Source: CBDCWT01 sp965223305 (GTDB lineage: Bacteria; Planctomycetota; Planctomycetia; Pirellulales; Pirellulaceae). From it: DNA of 64,000 nucleotides. Both the position numbers and the translations under genes were made by a program. Location of the stretch: positions 620,001 through 684,000 of the forward strand of contig CBDCWT010000088.1 of NCBI GenBank assembly GCA_965223305.1, read 5' to 3'. Each line of letters opens with the position of its first letter. Position 1 is the first letter of the stretch. Below the pieces are notes generated by a model, which searched no databases, was not told where the DNA came from, and worked only from the letters and a program-made list of their open reading frames with translations. Below are positions 9,183 to 17,745 of this stretch, piece by piece.

Positions 9183-9362
9183 TAGCCCGGATTATTCATG
9201 AAGATCGTGGCGAGAGGTTGTAAGTGCGTTCGTGGCAAGGAAGGCGAGCAATTCTCCCGCAGGCGTATTGAAGCAATACGTCGAGGGAGAATTGTGAAGC
9301 ATGACGAAGCCACGGATGGACTTACGACCTCGCAGCAGATCGCTCATGAATAATTCGGGTTA
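9183..9362. mobile_element. 180-bp fold-back (MITE-like) element, copy 1
   Basis: Ends are TAGCCCGGATTATTCATGA and the inverted TCATGAATAATTCGGGTTA. The two halves are imperfect inverted repeats of nearly the full length, meeting in a CGTATTGAAGCAATACG palindrome at 9264-9280. Copies of the same 180-bp length are at 14928-15107 and 22683-22862. It has no coding capacity. Confidence 0.85.
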
Positions 9363-9461
9363 GACGGCCGTGCAGCGAACGCGGTTGCGGAGTGTGCACA
9401 GCGAAGCGATGGCCGGCTGGCGTCGCTCGAGCGTAAGAGTATGACACTGTGAGGCGCTTTA

Positions 9462-10877
9462 ATGACCGATGTGATTCACCGCCGTGATCTGCTCAGACGT
9501 TCAGCGCTTGGCATCGGTTCGCTGGCCTTGGCTAGCGTTCTTGATGACGACAAGCGCCTGTTCGGCCAGGCTGCAAATGACCTTCCTGTGAGGCCATTGG
9601 ATGTACGCCCCCCTCACTTTGCAGCACGCGCCAAGCGGGTCATCCATTTCTTTCTTAACGGCGGTCCTTCTCACGTCGATACGTTTGATCCCAAACCAGC
9701 GTTGGCAAAGTACGCTGGCAGGCCGTTGGCGAATACCTTGACTACGGAGCGCAAGACGGGAGCTGCATTTCCGTCGCCGTTCAGATTTCAACGCTATGGC
9801 GAGTCAGGAATCCCAGTTAGCGAACTGTTTGCACAAACCGCGCAGCACATCGACGAAATTGCGGTTATTCGTTCGATGTACGCGCAGGTGCCGAATCACG
9901 AACCGTCGTTGATGCTGATGAACTGCGGTGATTCGGTCCAGACACGGCCGAGCGTCGGTTCGTGGCTGCTGTACGGCTTGGGAACTGAGAATCGGAACCT
10001 CCCCGGCTTCATCGCCATGTGCCCGGGCGGACTGCCGATCAAGGACAACGAGAACTGGCAATCGGCATTCCTACCCGGGGCATACCAAGGCACCTATGTC
10101 GACACTCAGCACCAGGAGTTTCACAAGCTGATAGAGAATATCGAGCATCCGCATGTCTCGACGGCGGATCAACGTCGCCAGCTGGACCTGCTCTCGAGCT
10201 GGAACGAGCGGCATCGACAAACGCGCTACGACGATCGTCTTGACGCGAGGATTCAATCGTATGAACTCGCGTTTCGCATGCAGCGTGATGCGCGCGAGGC
10301 GTTTGATGTCTCCGACGAGCCACAACACATCCTGGACTTGTACGGATCAGAGGTCCACGGCCGCCAGACCCTGATCGCCCGACGATTGATCGAACGCGGT
10401 GTGCGCTACGTCCAGCTATGGCACGGCGCCGGACAGCCGTGGGACAACCACGAAAACATCCGCGACAACCATCGAAAACTTGCCAGTCAACTTGATCGGC
10501 CGATCGCCGCATTGCTAACTGACCTGAAGCAACGTGGTTTATTGAACGAGACACTTGTCTTGTGGGGCGGCGAGTTCGGTCGCACGCCGACGGTCGAGCT
10601 GGGTGGGGACGGCAACCCCAAACAAGGGCGCGACCACAACCACTGGGGGTTTACCGTCTGGTTGGCTGGAGGCGGCATCAAGGGCGGGACGGTCTACGGG
10701 GCGACGGATGCTTTCGGTTTTCAGGCTCAGGAGCACCGCACCAGCGTGCACGACCTGCATGCCACAATGCTTCACACGCTTGGGCTCGATCACGAGCAAC
10801 TAACTTATCGCTATGGTGGACGAGATTTCCGCTTAACCGACGTGCACGGCAACGTCATCACCGAGATCTTGGCATAG
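9462..10877 (+). CDS. DUF1501 Tat-exported protein
   Basis: 471 residues with a twin-arginine signal (RRDLLRRSALGIGSLALA). HFFLNGGPSHVDTFDPKP, LVLWGGEFGRTP and GRDHNHWGFTVWLAGGG are DUF1501 (sulfatase-fold-related) hallmarks. The family is nearly always encoded next to a DUF1549/1553 gene, as here. The biochemical role is not established; extracytoplasmic polymer degradation is inferred. GAGG lies about 8 bases before ATG 9462. Confidence 0.9.
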   Translation: MTDVIHRRDLLRRSALGIGSLALASVLDDDKRLFGQAANDLPVRPLDVRPPHFAARAKRVIHFFLNGGPSHVDTFDPKPALAKYAGRPLANTLTTERKTGAAFPSPFRFQRYGESGIPVSELFAQTAQHIDEIAVIRSMYAQVPNHEPSLMLMNCGDSVQTRPSVGSWLLYGLGTENRNLPGFIAMCPGGLPIKDNENWQSAFLPGAYQGTYVDTQHQEFHKLIENIEHPHVSTADQRRQLDLLSSWNERHRQTRYDDRLDARIQSYELAFRMQRDAREAFDVSDEPQHILDLYGSEVHGRQTLIARRLIERGVRYVQLWHGAGQPWDNHENIRDNHRKLASQLDRPIAALLTDLKQRGLLNETLVLWGGEFGRTPTVELGGDGNPKQGRDHNHWGFTVWLAGGGIKGGTVYGATDAFGFQAQEHRTSVHDLHATMLHTLGLDHEQLTYRYGGRDFRLTDVHGNVITEILA

Positions 10878-10905
10878 TAGCAGGCTCACTCCGTGAGCCG
10901 TCCGC
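10877..10905 (+). repeat. Repeat E hairpin directly after the DUF1501 stop
   Basis: TAG stop (10875-10877) is followed at once by TAGCAGGCTCACTCCGTGAG; stem GGCTCAC/GTGAGCC, loop TCC, then GTCCGC. The same placement occurs after the tolC stop at 46183-46212. Confidence 0.75.
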
Positions 10906-11083
10906 AGGCGTCAGGCTCAAGATGAAGGACTCAGAGTATGCTGCGATGTCGAATCTTCCTCGCGCCGCGCCAGGCCTGCCGGCGGTCAGCAGCGAATGCC
11001 TGGTGCAGATCCGAAGAACATTGTCTGAATTAGCGCCGCCGCTAGAATGTACCTGAAGCATTCGGTCGGAGGATGCAGCTAGT

Positions 11084-11641
11084 ATGAGTACGATCGCTCA
11101 CATCTCCCTTGCGCAGTATGAATTGATGGCAGAACACGGCATTTTTTCTGGCCGGCACTATCAGCGAGTCGAGTTGGTCCGTGGGGAGATCAGGCAGATG
11201 AATCCGATCGGCATCGACCACGCGATGGCGGTTAACTATCTGGCGGAATGGAGTTTTCGGATCCTGCCTGAAAGACAATTCTGGGTGGGTGTCCAGAATC
11301 CGATCCACATTCCCAAGCTCGACAGTGCTCCCCAACCGGATCTCACCTGGCTAGAGCGAAAAGAGTATGCGAACCATCCACTTCCCACCGAAGTGTTGCT
11401 TTTGATCGAAGTCGCTGACACGACTCTCGACGACGACCGCGGCGAGAAGGCCGAACTATACGCCGAAGCGGGAATAGCTGACTACTGGGTGGTCGATTGT
11501 CGAGGAGCGTCGATTGCAGTCATGCGCCAGCCGGTTGATCGGCAGTATCGCGAGGTCCACCTCTATCGTGGCGATGATGCAGTTCGGCCGTTGTGTTTTC
11601 CCAGCGTGGCGCTGCGACCCGCGGAGCTATTCCGTCGTTGA
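11084..11641 (+). CDS. Uma2-family (DUF820) putative endonuclease
   Basis: 185 residues, usual length. The PD-(D/E)XK-like core is visible: PQPDLTWLER, LLIEVADTTLDDDRGEKAELYAEAGIADYWVVD, with Asp and Glu of the predicted active site and the YAEAGI helix. The family is abundant and poorly characterised in cyanobacteria and planctomycetes. GGAGG lies 11 bases before ATG 11084. The preceding 200 bases hold repeat E and no recognised gene. Confidence 0.82.
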   Translation: MSTIAHISLAQYELMAEHGIFSGRHYQRVELVRGEIRQMNPIGIDHAMAVNYLAEWSFRILPERQFWVGVQNPIHIPKLDSAPQPDLTWLERKEYANHPLPTEVLLLIEVADTTLDDDRGEKAELYAEAGIADYWVVDCRGASIAVMRQPVDRQYREVHLYRGDDAVRPLCFPSVALRPAELFRR

Positions 11642-11691
11642 CACTGGCAGAATCCGAACCTCTTCAGCTGTACGCGATCGAGCAGCCCAAA

Positions 11692-11720
11692 GTAGCAGGC
11701 TCACTCCGTGAGCCGTCCGC
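11692..11720 (+). repeat. Repeat E hairpin between uma2 and the sulfatase gene
   Basis: A second copy of the TAGCAGGCTCACTCCGTGAG hairpin, on the plus strand 50 bases after the Uma2 stop and 56 bases before the sulfatase start. Confidence 0.72.
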
Positions 11721-11775
11721 AGTTTTCGGCAAACCGGAGTGTGCCTACGACCCCCAAGCAGAGGAGTACCACACG

Positions 11776-13296
11776 ATGCGTGATTCAACGAAGTGGCACC
11801 GTTTCATGATCTGGACGACGGGGGTCACGATGGTTTTGGGGGCTGCTGACTTGCCGGCTGCCGAACGCCCCAACATCATCCTCTGCATGGGCGACGATCA
11901 TGGTTGGGACGAGACTGCCTACAACGGGCATCCGCATCTACAGACACCGGTGCTGGACGAGATGGCCGCCACCGGCTTACGCTTGGATCGCTTCTACTCG
12001 GCATCACCCGTCTGTTCCCCCACCCGCGGCAGCGTGATCACTGGCCGCCACCCCAATCGCTACGGCACGTTTGCTCCGAACTGGTCGATTCGCCCTGAAG
12101 AGGTGAGTATCGCGCAGATTCTCCGCGACGCTGGCTATGCCTGTGGGCACTTTGGCAAATGGCATTTGGGGGCCGTCAGGGCAGAGTCTCCTGTGAACCC
12201 AGGAGCGATGGGTTTTGATCAATGGCTCTCGCACGACAATTTTTTCGAGTTGAACCCCTACCTGTCACGTAACGGAGGCGCTCCCGCACGTTTTGAGGGT
12301 GAGAGCTCTCAGATTCTGATCGATGAGGCAATTCAGTTTATTGCGCAGGCGAAGCAGGATGACCAACCGTTCTTTGCAGTCATCTGGTTTGGATCACCGC
12401 ATGAACCGTACAGCGGTCTAGAGAAAGACCTGGCACTCTACGATGACCTACCCGAGCGTTATCGCGAGCGTCAGGTGCAGCTGACCGGGATGAAAACGGG
12501 GCTCCCGGTCCGCCGGCCTCTGCGCGAGGTGTTGCAGGAACGGTATGCGGAGATCACAGCAATGGACCGTGCGATCGGGCAGCTGAGAGGGTATCTGAAT
12601 GACGAGGGTCTGCGACCGCACACATTGCTTTGGTATTGTGGAGACAACGGTGTGCCGACGAGCGGCCGCGCGACGACGCCCTTTCGGGGCCAGAAAGCAC
12701 TGAACTACGAGGGAGGTATCCGAGTTCCGGGAGTCGTCGAGTGGCCGGAGCGAATTCGCGCCCCGCGCGTGTCAGGTGTCAATGCTGTAACCAGCGACAT
12801 GCTCCCCACCATCTGTGACCTGATCGGTCAGCCGCTTCCCGAGCGACCGATCGACGGCATTAGTCTCGAGCCGCTGTTCGACGGCGAGATGACTGAGCGT
12901 CCGAGCCCAATTTGCTTCTGGAGCTACGACGCAGCTCGTGAGAAGCAGAGCCAACTCACGCCGTATATCGACGTCGAGCTTCAGCAGGGGACGACGCCGC
13001 TGGTCAAGATGATGGACGGTCGTTTCACACGTAGCTTCGTCAATTTCCATCACCCTACGATCGCCGCCGTGGACTTTGCCGGTTCCCGCGCGATTCTCGA
13101 TACTCGTTACAAGCTCGTGATTGGTGGTGAGGCGGCAGATGAGGACCAAGTCGAGCTGTTCGATATCCGCGCGGACGAAGCAGAGCGGAACGACCTGGCG
13201 GCTGCGAAGCCGGAGATTGTGCGGGAACTAACAGAGCAACTACGCGGTTGGCAGGAATCGGTGCTGACTAGCTTGACCGGCGCCGACTACCGCTAG
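11776..13296 (+). CDS. Type I sulfatase (arylsulfatase family)
   Basis: 506 residues from ATG 11776, preceded by GAGGAG; the frame is open further upstream but through repeat E. A signal peptide (about 1-29, TTGVTMVLGAADLPAAE) targets it outside the cytoplasm. Asp40-Asp41 bind the metal. CSPTR at 80-84 is the CxPxR sequence whose Cys becomes formylglycine. FGKWHLG and GDNG are further active-site motifs. It hydrolyses sulfate esters; such genes are numerous in marine planctomycetes. The stop codon TAG forms one end of a hairpin shared with the convergent small gene. Confidence 0.9.
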   Translation: MRDSTKWHRFMIWTTGVTMVLGAADLPAAERPNIILCMGDDHGWDETAYNGHPHLQTPVLDEMAATGLRLDRFYSASPVCSPTRGSVITGRHPNRYGTFAPNWSIRPEEVSIAQILRDAGYACGHFGKWHLGAVRAESPVNPGAMGFDQWLSHDNFFELNPYLSRNGGAPARFEGESSQILIDEAIQFIAQAKQDDQPFFAVIWFGSPHEPYSGLEKDLALYDDLPERYRERQVQLTGMKTGLPVRRPLREVLQERYAEITAMDRAIGQLRGYLNDEGLRPHTLLWYCGDNGVPTSGRATTPFRGQKALNYEGGIRVPGVVEWPERIRAPRVSGVNAVTSDMLPTICDLIGQPLPERPIDGISLEPLFDGEMTERPSPICFWSYDAAREKQSQLTPYIDVELQQGTTPLVKMMDGRFTRSFVNFHHPTIAAVDFAGSRAILDTRYKLVIGGEAADEDQVELFDIRADEAERNDLAAAKPEIVRELTEQLRGWQESVLTSLTGADYR

Positions 13297-13326
13297 CAGC
13301 CTGTTGAGAAAATCGACAGGCTGCTA
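13294..13326. terminator. Hairpin between convergent genes, both stop codons in its stem
   Basis: Perfect 11-bp inverted repeat TAGCAGCCTGT / ACAGGCTGCTA with an 11-base loop. The left TAG is the sulfatase stop; the right end, read on the minus strand, is the TAG stop of the 52-residue gene. There is no long T tract, so bidirectional termination is inferred from position and structure. Confidence 0.6.
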
Positions 13327-13482
13327 GGCGCGGCTCGACTTCCCCGCTAGTACTCTCCACGCACGATAGAGCTGGGCGACCTTCGCCAAGCGATTTTCGA
13401 CGGCGGAGGACGACATCTCATTCGACCAGCCACGACTGCGACGTTTCAAATCCAGTTTCGGACTATCCGGTTTGTTGTTCAT
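13324..13482 (-). CDS. Small 52-residue protein, partner of the nucleotidyltransferase
   Basis: ATG 13482 lies inside the 3' end of the nucleotidyltransferase gene (about 20-base overlap) and the frame ends in TAG exactly at the edge of the shared hairpin. The product is basic and polar (MNNKPDSPKLDLKRRRS-like start, then SRGWSNEMSSSAVENRLAKV, then LYRAW). No family is recognised with certainty. Overlap with an AbiEii-like nucleotidyltransferase gene suggests a coupled two-gene unit, possibly toxin-antitoxin-like. No strong ribosome-binding site is visible, which would fit translational coupling. Confidence 0.55.
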   Translation of the reverse strand: MNNKPDSPKLDLKRRSRGWSNEMSSSAVENRLAKVAQLYRAWRVLAGKSSRA

Positions 13483-13930
13483 CGGAAAGTAGTTCGATAT
13501 CAAGTCGGTCTTTGGTGCGATCGGAAGACGACTTCATTCTGATCAGGCTTGTGCGAGACATCACATCCAGCGTGCGACCTGCAACTTCGACCTGCATTCG
13601 GTCTCGCCACAGTGGATTCTCCGTGGAATCGACTTCAAGCAGGTCCAGCGTCATATACTCACTACCTTCAACTTTGGTAACGCGGAACAGCCGCCGGCTT
13701 CCCAGTTCACTGGCCGCCAGCGATACCCAGCCGGTCTCTACGTCGAAACCGGTCGCGGCGACGGCTTTCACTGCGTTTTGAATGTGTGAAGAGGGTACGA
13801 CTAAATCGATATCGACAGTCAAGCGGGGACACCCATGGATTGCCACGGCGAGTCCTCCACATACCGCATACGGTACATCAGCTGCGTCTAGTGCTGACGC
13901 GACCGCGAACAGCTCGTCGATGATTTCCAT
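13463..13930 (-). CDS. Nucleotidyltransferase-fold protein (AbiEii/MNT-like)
   Basis: 155 residues from ATG 13930. VPYAVCGGLAVAIHGCPRLT followed by VDIDLVV is the nucleotidyltransferase core: GG-A helix and a D-x-D metal pair. The C-terminal part (SSSDRTKDRLDIELL) matches AbiEii-like proteins, in which Lys/Asp near the end are common. The reaction is unknown; relatives act as toxins that modify RNA or proteins. It begins 13 bases after the dehydrogenase stop and overlaps the downstream 52-residue gene. Confidence 0.7.
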   Translation of the reverse strand: MEIIDELFAVASALDAADVPYAVCGGLAVAIHGCPRLTVDIDLVVPSSHIQNAVKAVAATGFDVETGWVSLAASELGSRRLFRVTKVEGSEYMTLDLLEVDSTENPLWRDRMQVEVAGRTLDVMSRTSLIRMKSSSDRTKDRLDIELLSDEQQTG

Positions 13931-13943
13931 AGCGGCAGCTCGT

Positions 13944-14858
13944 TCACCGCCCTTTCCAATCGACGTCCGCCAGCGAAGCCAAAGCCAACTGCAGTGCGTG
14001 GGTGCCATCACGTCCATGACCTTGGGCCTGCAAGGCCAAGTACAGCTGATGTGCGAGTGCCAGTCCAGGCAGTGACAGACCCATTCGTTTGGCTTCGTCG
14101 AGCGCAATGCCCATGTCCTTGATGAAGTGCTCGACAAAGAATCCCGGGTCGAAGTTGTTGTCGATGATGCGTGGGCCGAGGTTCGAAAGCGACCAGCTGC
14201 CAGCGGCGCCTGAACCCACCGACTCCATCACCGTACTTAAATCGAGACCGGCTTGGTGAGCGTAGAGCAACGCCTCGCAGACACCGATCATGTTTGTCGC
14301 GATCAGAGTTTGGTTGACCATTTTTGTATGTTGTCCAGCACCAGCCGGCCCTTGGTAGACGATCGTCTTGCCCATTGCCTCCCAGCAGGGCATCAGCGCA
14401 TCGACAACCTCCTTCTCCCCACCAATCATGATCGACAGCCGCGCTTCGCGAGCTCCTACGTCTCCACCAGAGACGGGGGCATCCACACTGTGTACGCCCT
14501 TCGTTGTGGCGGCTTCCGCCATTTCAACTGCCAAGGACGGCTCGCTGGTCGTCATGTCGACTAACACGTTACCGGCCTTGCTGCCGGCGAGCGCGCCCTG
14601 GTCGCCCAACATCACCTCGCGCACGTCGTTCGGAAACCCCACGATCGAGAACACGACGTCGCTCTGTTCGGCTACGGCGCGCGGCGTAGTTGCCCAGTTG
14701 GCGCCTTTGGAAAGCAGTGGTTCAGCCTTACTCTTGGTACGCGTGAAAACTGACGCAGAAAACCCTTTTTCGATCAGGTGTCCACACATGCTGGAACCCA
14801 TCACACCTAATCCAATCCAGCCAATTCTTGTCTCACTCGGTGTAACGCGGATCGACAT
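13944..14858 (-). CDS. NAD(P)-dependent beta-hydroxyacid dehydrogenase (3-hydroxyisobutyrate dehydrogenase-like)
   Basis: 304 residues from ATG 14858 (AAAGGAAA upstream; ATG 14888 possible). GWIGLGVMGSSMCGHLIEKG is the Rossmann dinucleotide motif. VDAPVSGGDVGAREARLSIM is the substrate-binding signature, and GAGQHTKMVNQTLIA contains the catalytic Lys. The family oxidises 3-hydroxyisobutyrate, tartronate semialdehyde relatives or similar acids; the specific substrate cannot be told from sequence. It leads a short operon with the nucleotidyltransferase pair. Confidence 0.87.
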   Translation of the reverse strand: MSIRVTPSETRIGWIGLGVMGSSMCGHLIEKGFSASVFTRTKSKAEPLLSKGANWATTPRAVAEQSDVVFSIVGFPNDVREVMLGDQGALAGSKAGNVLVDMTTSEPSLAVEMAEAATTKGVHSVDAPVSGGDVGAREARLSIMIGGEKEVVDALMPCWEAMGKTIVYQGPAGAGQHTKMVNQTLIATNMIGVCEALLYAHQAGLDLSTVMESVGSGAAGSWSLSNLGPRIIDNNFDPGFFVEHFIKDMGIALDEAKRMGLSLPGLALAHQLYLALQAQGHGRDGTHALQLALASLADVDWKGR

Positions 14859-14927
14859 GCTTTTCCTTTCTTCTTTAGATGCGAACACGTCGGTAAGGCA
14901 CGTCTTGACCTCAACCTTAGCGGTGCC

Positions 14928-15107
14928 TAGCCCGGATTATTCATGAAGATCGTCGCGAGAGGTTGTAAGTACGTTCGTGGCAAGGAGGGCGAGCAGTTCT
15001 TCCGCAGGCGTATTGAAGCAATACGTCGAGGGAGAATTGTGAAGCATGACGAAGCCACGGATGGACTTACGACCTCGCAGCAGATCGCTCATGAATAATT
15101 CGGGTTA
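14928..15107. mobile_element. 180-bp fold-back (MITE-like) element, copy 2
   Basis: Same length and orientation as copy 1, differing at only a handful of positions. It is flanked by CTAG on the left and TTAG on the right, and lies 70 bases upstream of the dehydrogenase start. Confidence 0.85.
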
Positions 15108-15145
15108 GGTCGGAACGCGGTGTCCGAACAGGTCGCAGTAGTCCT

Positions 15146-15571
15146 CTACCAACGCTCTACGGGGCGGTTGAGAATTTCGCTTAACACGATCGCCTTTCGG
15201 ACTGCGCCGGGCGAGCGGAGCGAGGAAGCCAGATCCATCGCGGGAGGCGATTCGTGACTAGACTCCTGCCCAAGCTCGATGTCGGCCGCGCGGCTCGTCG
15301 TCGTACCAAGCTCTCCCAAGCGATGTTCAAACACCTCGTGCAGGTGCCGGTCCATGCGGTCGTCGACCTGATCAATCGCCTGGCCAAATTGCTGGTCGTG
15401 CGAAAACACGGTACCACCCTGCGGCTCAGGAGGCCGGTATATTTCAGCCACAACCGGTTCGTCATCCTCAACGATCTCCGCATCGATGATCTCGTCGTCA
15501 TCGTCGCCGACAAACGTCTGCCGCATTTTCTGCTCGGCGATTCGCCTCAGAAACTCTTCGATTTCGTTCAT
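15146..15571 (-). CDS. Conserved-type protein downstream of floA
   Basis: 141 residues, acidic N-terminal half (DDDDEIIDAEIVEDDEP), then a His-rich helix (MDRHLHEVFEHRLGEL). No signal peptide or membrane segment. Its position 74 bases downstream of floA on the same strand suggests a flotillin-associated role. I do not recognise a named domain. Confidence 0.6.
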   Translation of the reverse strand: MNEIEEFLRRIAEQKMRQTFVGDDDDEIIDAEIVEDDEPVVAEIYRPPEPQGGTVFSHDQQFGQAIDQVDDRMDRHLHEVFEHRLGELGTTTSRAADIELGQESSHESPPAMDLASSLRSPGAVRKAIVLSEILNRPVERW

Positions 15572-15645
15572 GGCCAGAAGCCTTCTCGCTCGAGATGCCG
15601 ATCTTTCGATAGTTGAAGCGCGATGACATCTTCATCGCGCGAGAT

Positions 15646-16680
15646 TCAATCGCGTTTGGTCGTATCTGTCGTAGCGATCGATTTGCGCATATCGGTGTCG
15701 GCCTGCACGTTTCGCATCTTGAAGTAGTCCATGATGCCGAGTTTGCCGCTGCGGAATGCGTCGGCCATGGCCTGAGGAACTTCTGCCTCGGCTTCAACAA
15801 GCTTCGAGCGGCTCTCTTCAATCGACGCAATTCTCTCCTGCTCGGCGGCCACCGCCATTGCCCGCCGTCCTTCGGCGCGTGCTCTGGCAACCCGTGTGTC
15901 CGCTTCAGCCTGATCGGCTTGCAGTCGAGCTCCAATGTTTTGACCTACGTCGATGTCGGCGATGTCGATCGAGACGATTTCGAACGCCGTCTGTGAGTCA
16001 AGCCGCCGAGCGAGCACTGCTTTTGAGATTAGGTCCGGGTTTTCCAACACCTCTTTGTGGTCCTTCGCCGAGCCAATCGCGCTGACGATTCCCTCGCCAA
16101 CACGCGCAATAATCGTCTCTTCCGTAGCACCGCCGATCAGTTGTTGCAGGTTGGCCCGCACTGTGACTCTGGCGGCGACCTTGAGCTGGACGCCGTCTTT
16201 TGCAACCGCGTCTAACGACTTGCGAGCACCTCCTTTGGCGGGACAGTCGATCACCTTGGGATAGACACTGGTTTGAACGGCTTCGAGTACGTTGCGACCT
16301 GCCAGGTCGATCGCCGTCGCCTCGCGAAAGCTGAGTTCAATCGTCTTGGCTTTGTTGGCGGCCACAAGGGAGCGAATGACCAGCGGGACATTGCCGCCAG
16401 AGAGAAAATGAGCCTCCAAAGCTTTGGTGGTAATGTCGTCACGAACGATACCCGCAGTGACCGCCATGATCTTGCTCTTGGTGATCACCGAGGCATTCAC
16501 CTTGCGGAAGGTCATCCCCAGCAGATCCCAAATTGTGATGTCAGCCCCCGTGAGCACCGACTGGATCCAAAGCCGGAAATAGCTAGCAAATACCGCAAAG
16601 GCGACCAGCATCGCCACCAGAATGATCACCAGTGCGATGATCCAAAACGCGCTGAGTTGGCCGAGCAGCATAGGGAACAC
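15646..16680 (-). CDS. floA: Flotillin-like protein FloA
   Basis: 344 residues. An N-terminal membrane hairpin (about 8-38) is followed by the SPFH/band-7 domain and an Ala/Glu-rich coiled region (about 240-310). IGARLQADQAEADTRVARA and KLGIMDYFKMRN are close to the Bacillus FloA/YqfA family. Flotillins organise functional membrane microdomains. GGAAGGGG lies about 8 bases upstream of ATG 16680. Probable operon: small gene upstream, acidic protein downstream. Confidence 0.9.
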   Translation of the reverse strand: MFPMLLGQLSAFWIIALVIILVAMLVAFAVFASYFRLWIQSVLTGADITIWDLLGMTFRKVNASVITKSKIMAVTAGIVRDDITTKALEAHFLSGGNVPLVIRSLVAANKAKTIELSFREATAIDLAGRNVLEAVQTSVYPKVIDCPAKGGARKSLDAVAKDGVQLKVAARVTVRANLQQLIGGATEETIIARVGEGIVSAIGSAKDHKEVLENPDLISKAVLARRLDSQTAFEIVSIDIADIDVGQNIGARLQADQAEADTRVARARAEGRRAMAVAAEQERIASIEESRSKLVEAEAEVPQAMADAFRSGKLGIMDYFKMRNVQADTDMRKSIATTDTTKRD

Positions 16681-16739
16681 CCCTTCCAGGTGCGGGGAAC
16701 GGAAAGTGCGGAACCGAAGGTGCCATACACCTACTTCCC

Positions 16740-16895
16740 CTAGAGTTCCCCCTTTTTACGAGGATCATCTTCGATGTCAAGTTGCTCGAGTCCGGAGATC
16801 GTCTGGCAATTTACAGCGATTGCAGGGTTTTTCTCGATTTGGTTGAGTTTGCGGCCGATAACCTCCCAGGTCAAACTCCCCGCCGGCTCCACCAC
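16740..16895 (-). CDS. Possible 51-residue protein upstream of floA
   Basis: From GTG 16895 (or 16892). The product (LTWEVIGRKLNQIEKNPAIA, then VNCQTISGLEQLDIEDDPRK) has a balanced amino-acid composition unlike a shadow frame, and it ends 59 bases before floA. The start would lie only 25 bases from the divergent lipoprotein start, and no ribosome-binding site is obvious. Function unknown. Confidence 0.4.
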   Translation of the reverse strand: MVEPAGSLTWEVIGRKLNQIEKNPAIAVNCQTISGLEQLDIEDDPRKKGEL

Positions 16896-16919
16896 CGGTC
16901 GTCGAAAGGAACCTCGCAG

Positions 16920-17576
16920 ATGCGGATTATAGCGTTGCCCGTGTGGCTGGCAGTTACTCTGTTGGTGCCCCTGGCAGGGTGCTCTTGCCTGCCGTGTCTC
17001 GACCAACCGTATCGGCCCTCCGGGTGCTCCGGTTCCTGGGATCCGGTGTTGGGCTCATGCGACGCCTGCGGAGTATGCGGCGGCGACTGCGCCGGACACA
17101 CCCCCTCCTCTTACCTAAAGCACCAACTGACCTGCGGATCGGGCTGCGGCGAGATCTATTGGGGGGAATGGCTCAGCGATCCGCCGAATCGCTGCGACCC
17201 CTGTGACGACTGCGGAAATTGGATCGGCCAGCGCGTGTGCGATCCGACTTGCTGGGAGAGGTTTGTGGGAGGGTGGTGCAGTTTCTGGGGATTTCGTGCG
17301 GACGGCTGCTCGTCGTGCTCGCCCGCCCCCTGCACAGCTTGCGGCACCAGCTGTGGCGGCGGCTGCAGTCCGGGCAAGGGGACACCGTCTTCGCTGGACT
17401 TCGGGCCGCTGGTCGTGCCACCGCCCATCGACGTCAAGCCGGGCGCTATGGCTCCGATGGAAAGCGAACCTAGCAGCGGATCGGCCCCGGCTGGGCCTGC
17501 GGCCGTAGAGCCGAGCGCACGTTCTCGATCCGCTCCTCGTCGCAGTGTGCTGCGATCGACGAGGCTCGCGCGCTAG
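16920..17576 (+). CDS. Cys-rich lipoprotein
   Basis: 218 residues from ATG 16920 (AAGGA upstream). The signal MRIIALPVWLAVTLLVPLAG-Cys is a lipobox (LAGC). The mature part is crowded with Cys pairs (CDACGVCGGDC, CDPCDDCGN, CSSCSPAPCTACGTSCGGGC) and then a Pro/Ser/Ala-rich tail. This resembles Cys-rich surface proteins of planctomycetes. The cysteines could form disulfides or bind metal; function unknown. Confidence 0.7.
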   Translation: MRIIALPVWLAVTLLVPLAGCSCLPCLDQPYRPSGCSGSWDPVLGSCDACGVCGGDCAGHTPSSYLKHQLTCGSGCGEIYWGEWLSDPPNRCDPCDDCGNWIGQRVCDPTCWERFVGGWCSFWGFRADGCSSCSPAPCTACGTSCGGGCSPGKGTPSSLDFGPLVVPPPIDVKPGAMAPMESEPSSGSAPAGPAAVEPSARSRSAPRRSVLRSTRLAR

Positions 17577-17641
17577 TTCTAATAATCTCGCGTTTCGCAG
17601 CCTGGCGGGGCGCCGGATCTCCGATTCGCCGGTGCTTTCGT

Positions 17642-17710
17642 AACCCGAAGCGTAAGCGAGGGGAGTTGGGTGTACCAACGTGAGAGATTCCCTCGCTTAC
17701 GCTTCGGGTT
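17642..17710. repeat. Repeat C hairpin, copy 1
   Basis: Perfect 21-bp inverted repeat beginning AACCCGAAGCGTAAGCGAGG with a 27-base loop. It sits between the convergent lipoprotein and glycosylase genes, a position suited to bidirectional termination. Relatives are at 35091-35159 and 41804-41870. Confidence 0.8.
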
Positions 17711-17745
17711 CCGATTGAGGCGAAATGCGCAATATCAAGAACGCG

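Noticed and set aside
9183..9362. Fold-back element considered as a structured non-coding RNA gene
   Set aside because: Three copies with identical length and terminal inverted repeats next to unrelated genes fit a mobile element better; no promoter was seen.
17115..17678. 187-codon minus-strand frame opposite the Cys-rich lipoprotein
   Set aside because: The plus strand has signal peptide, lipobox and Cys pattern; the minus frame is Arg/Ala-rich shadow and enters repeat C.
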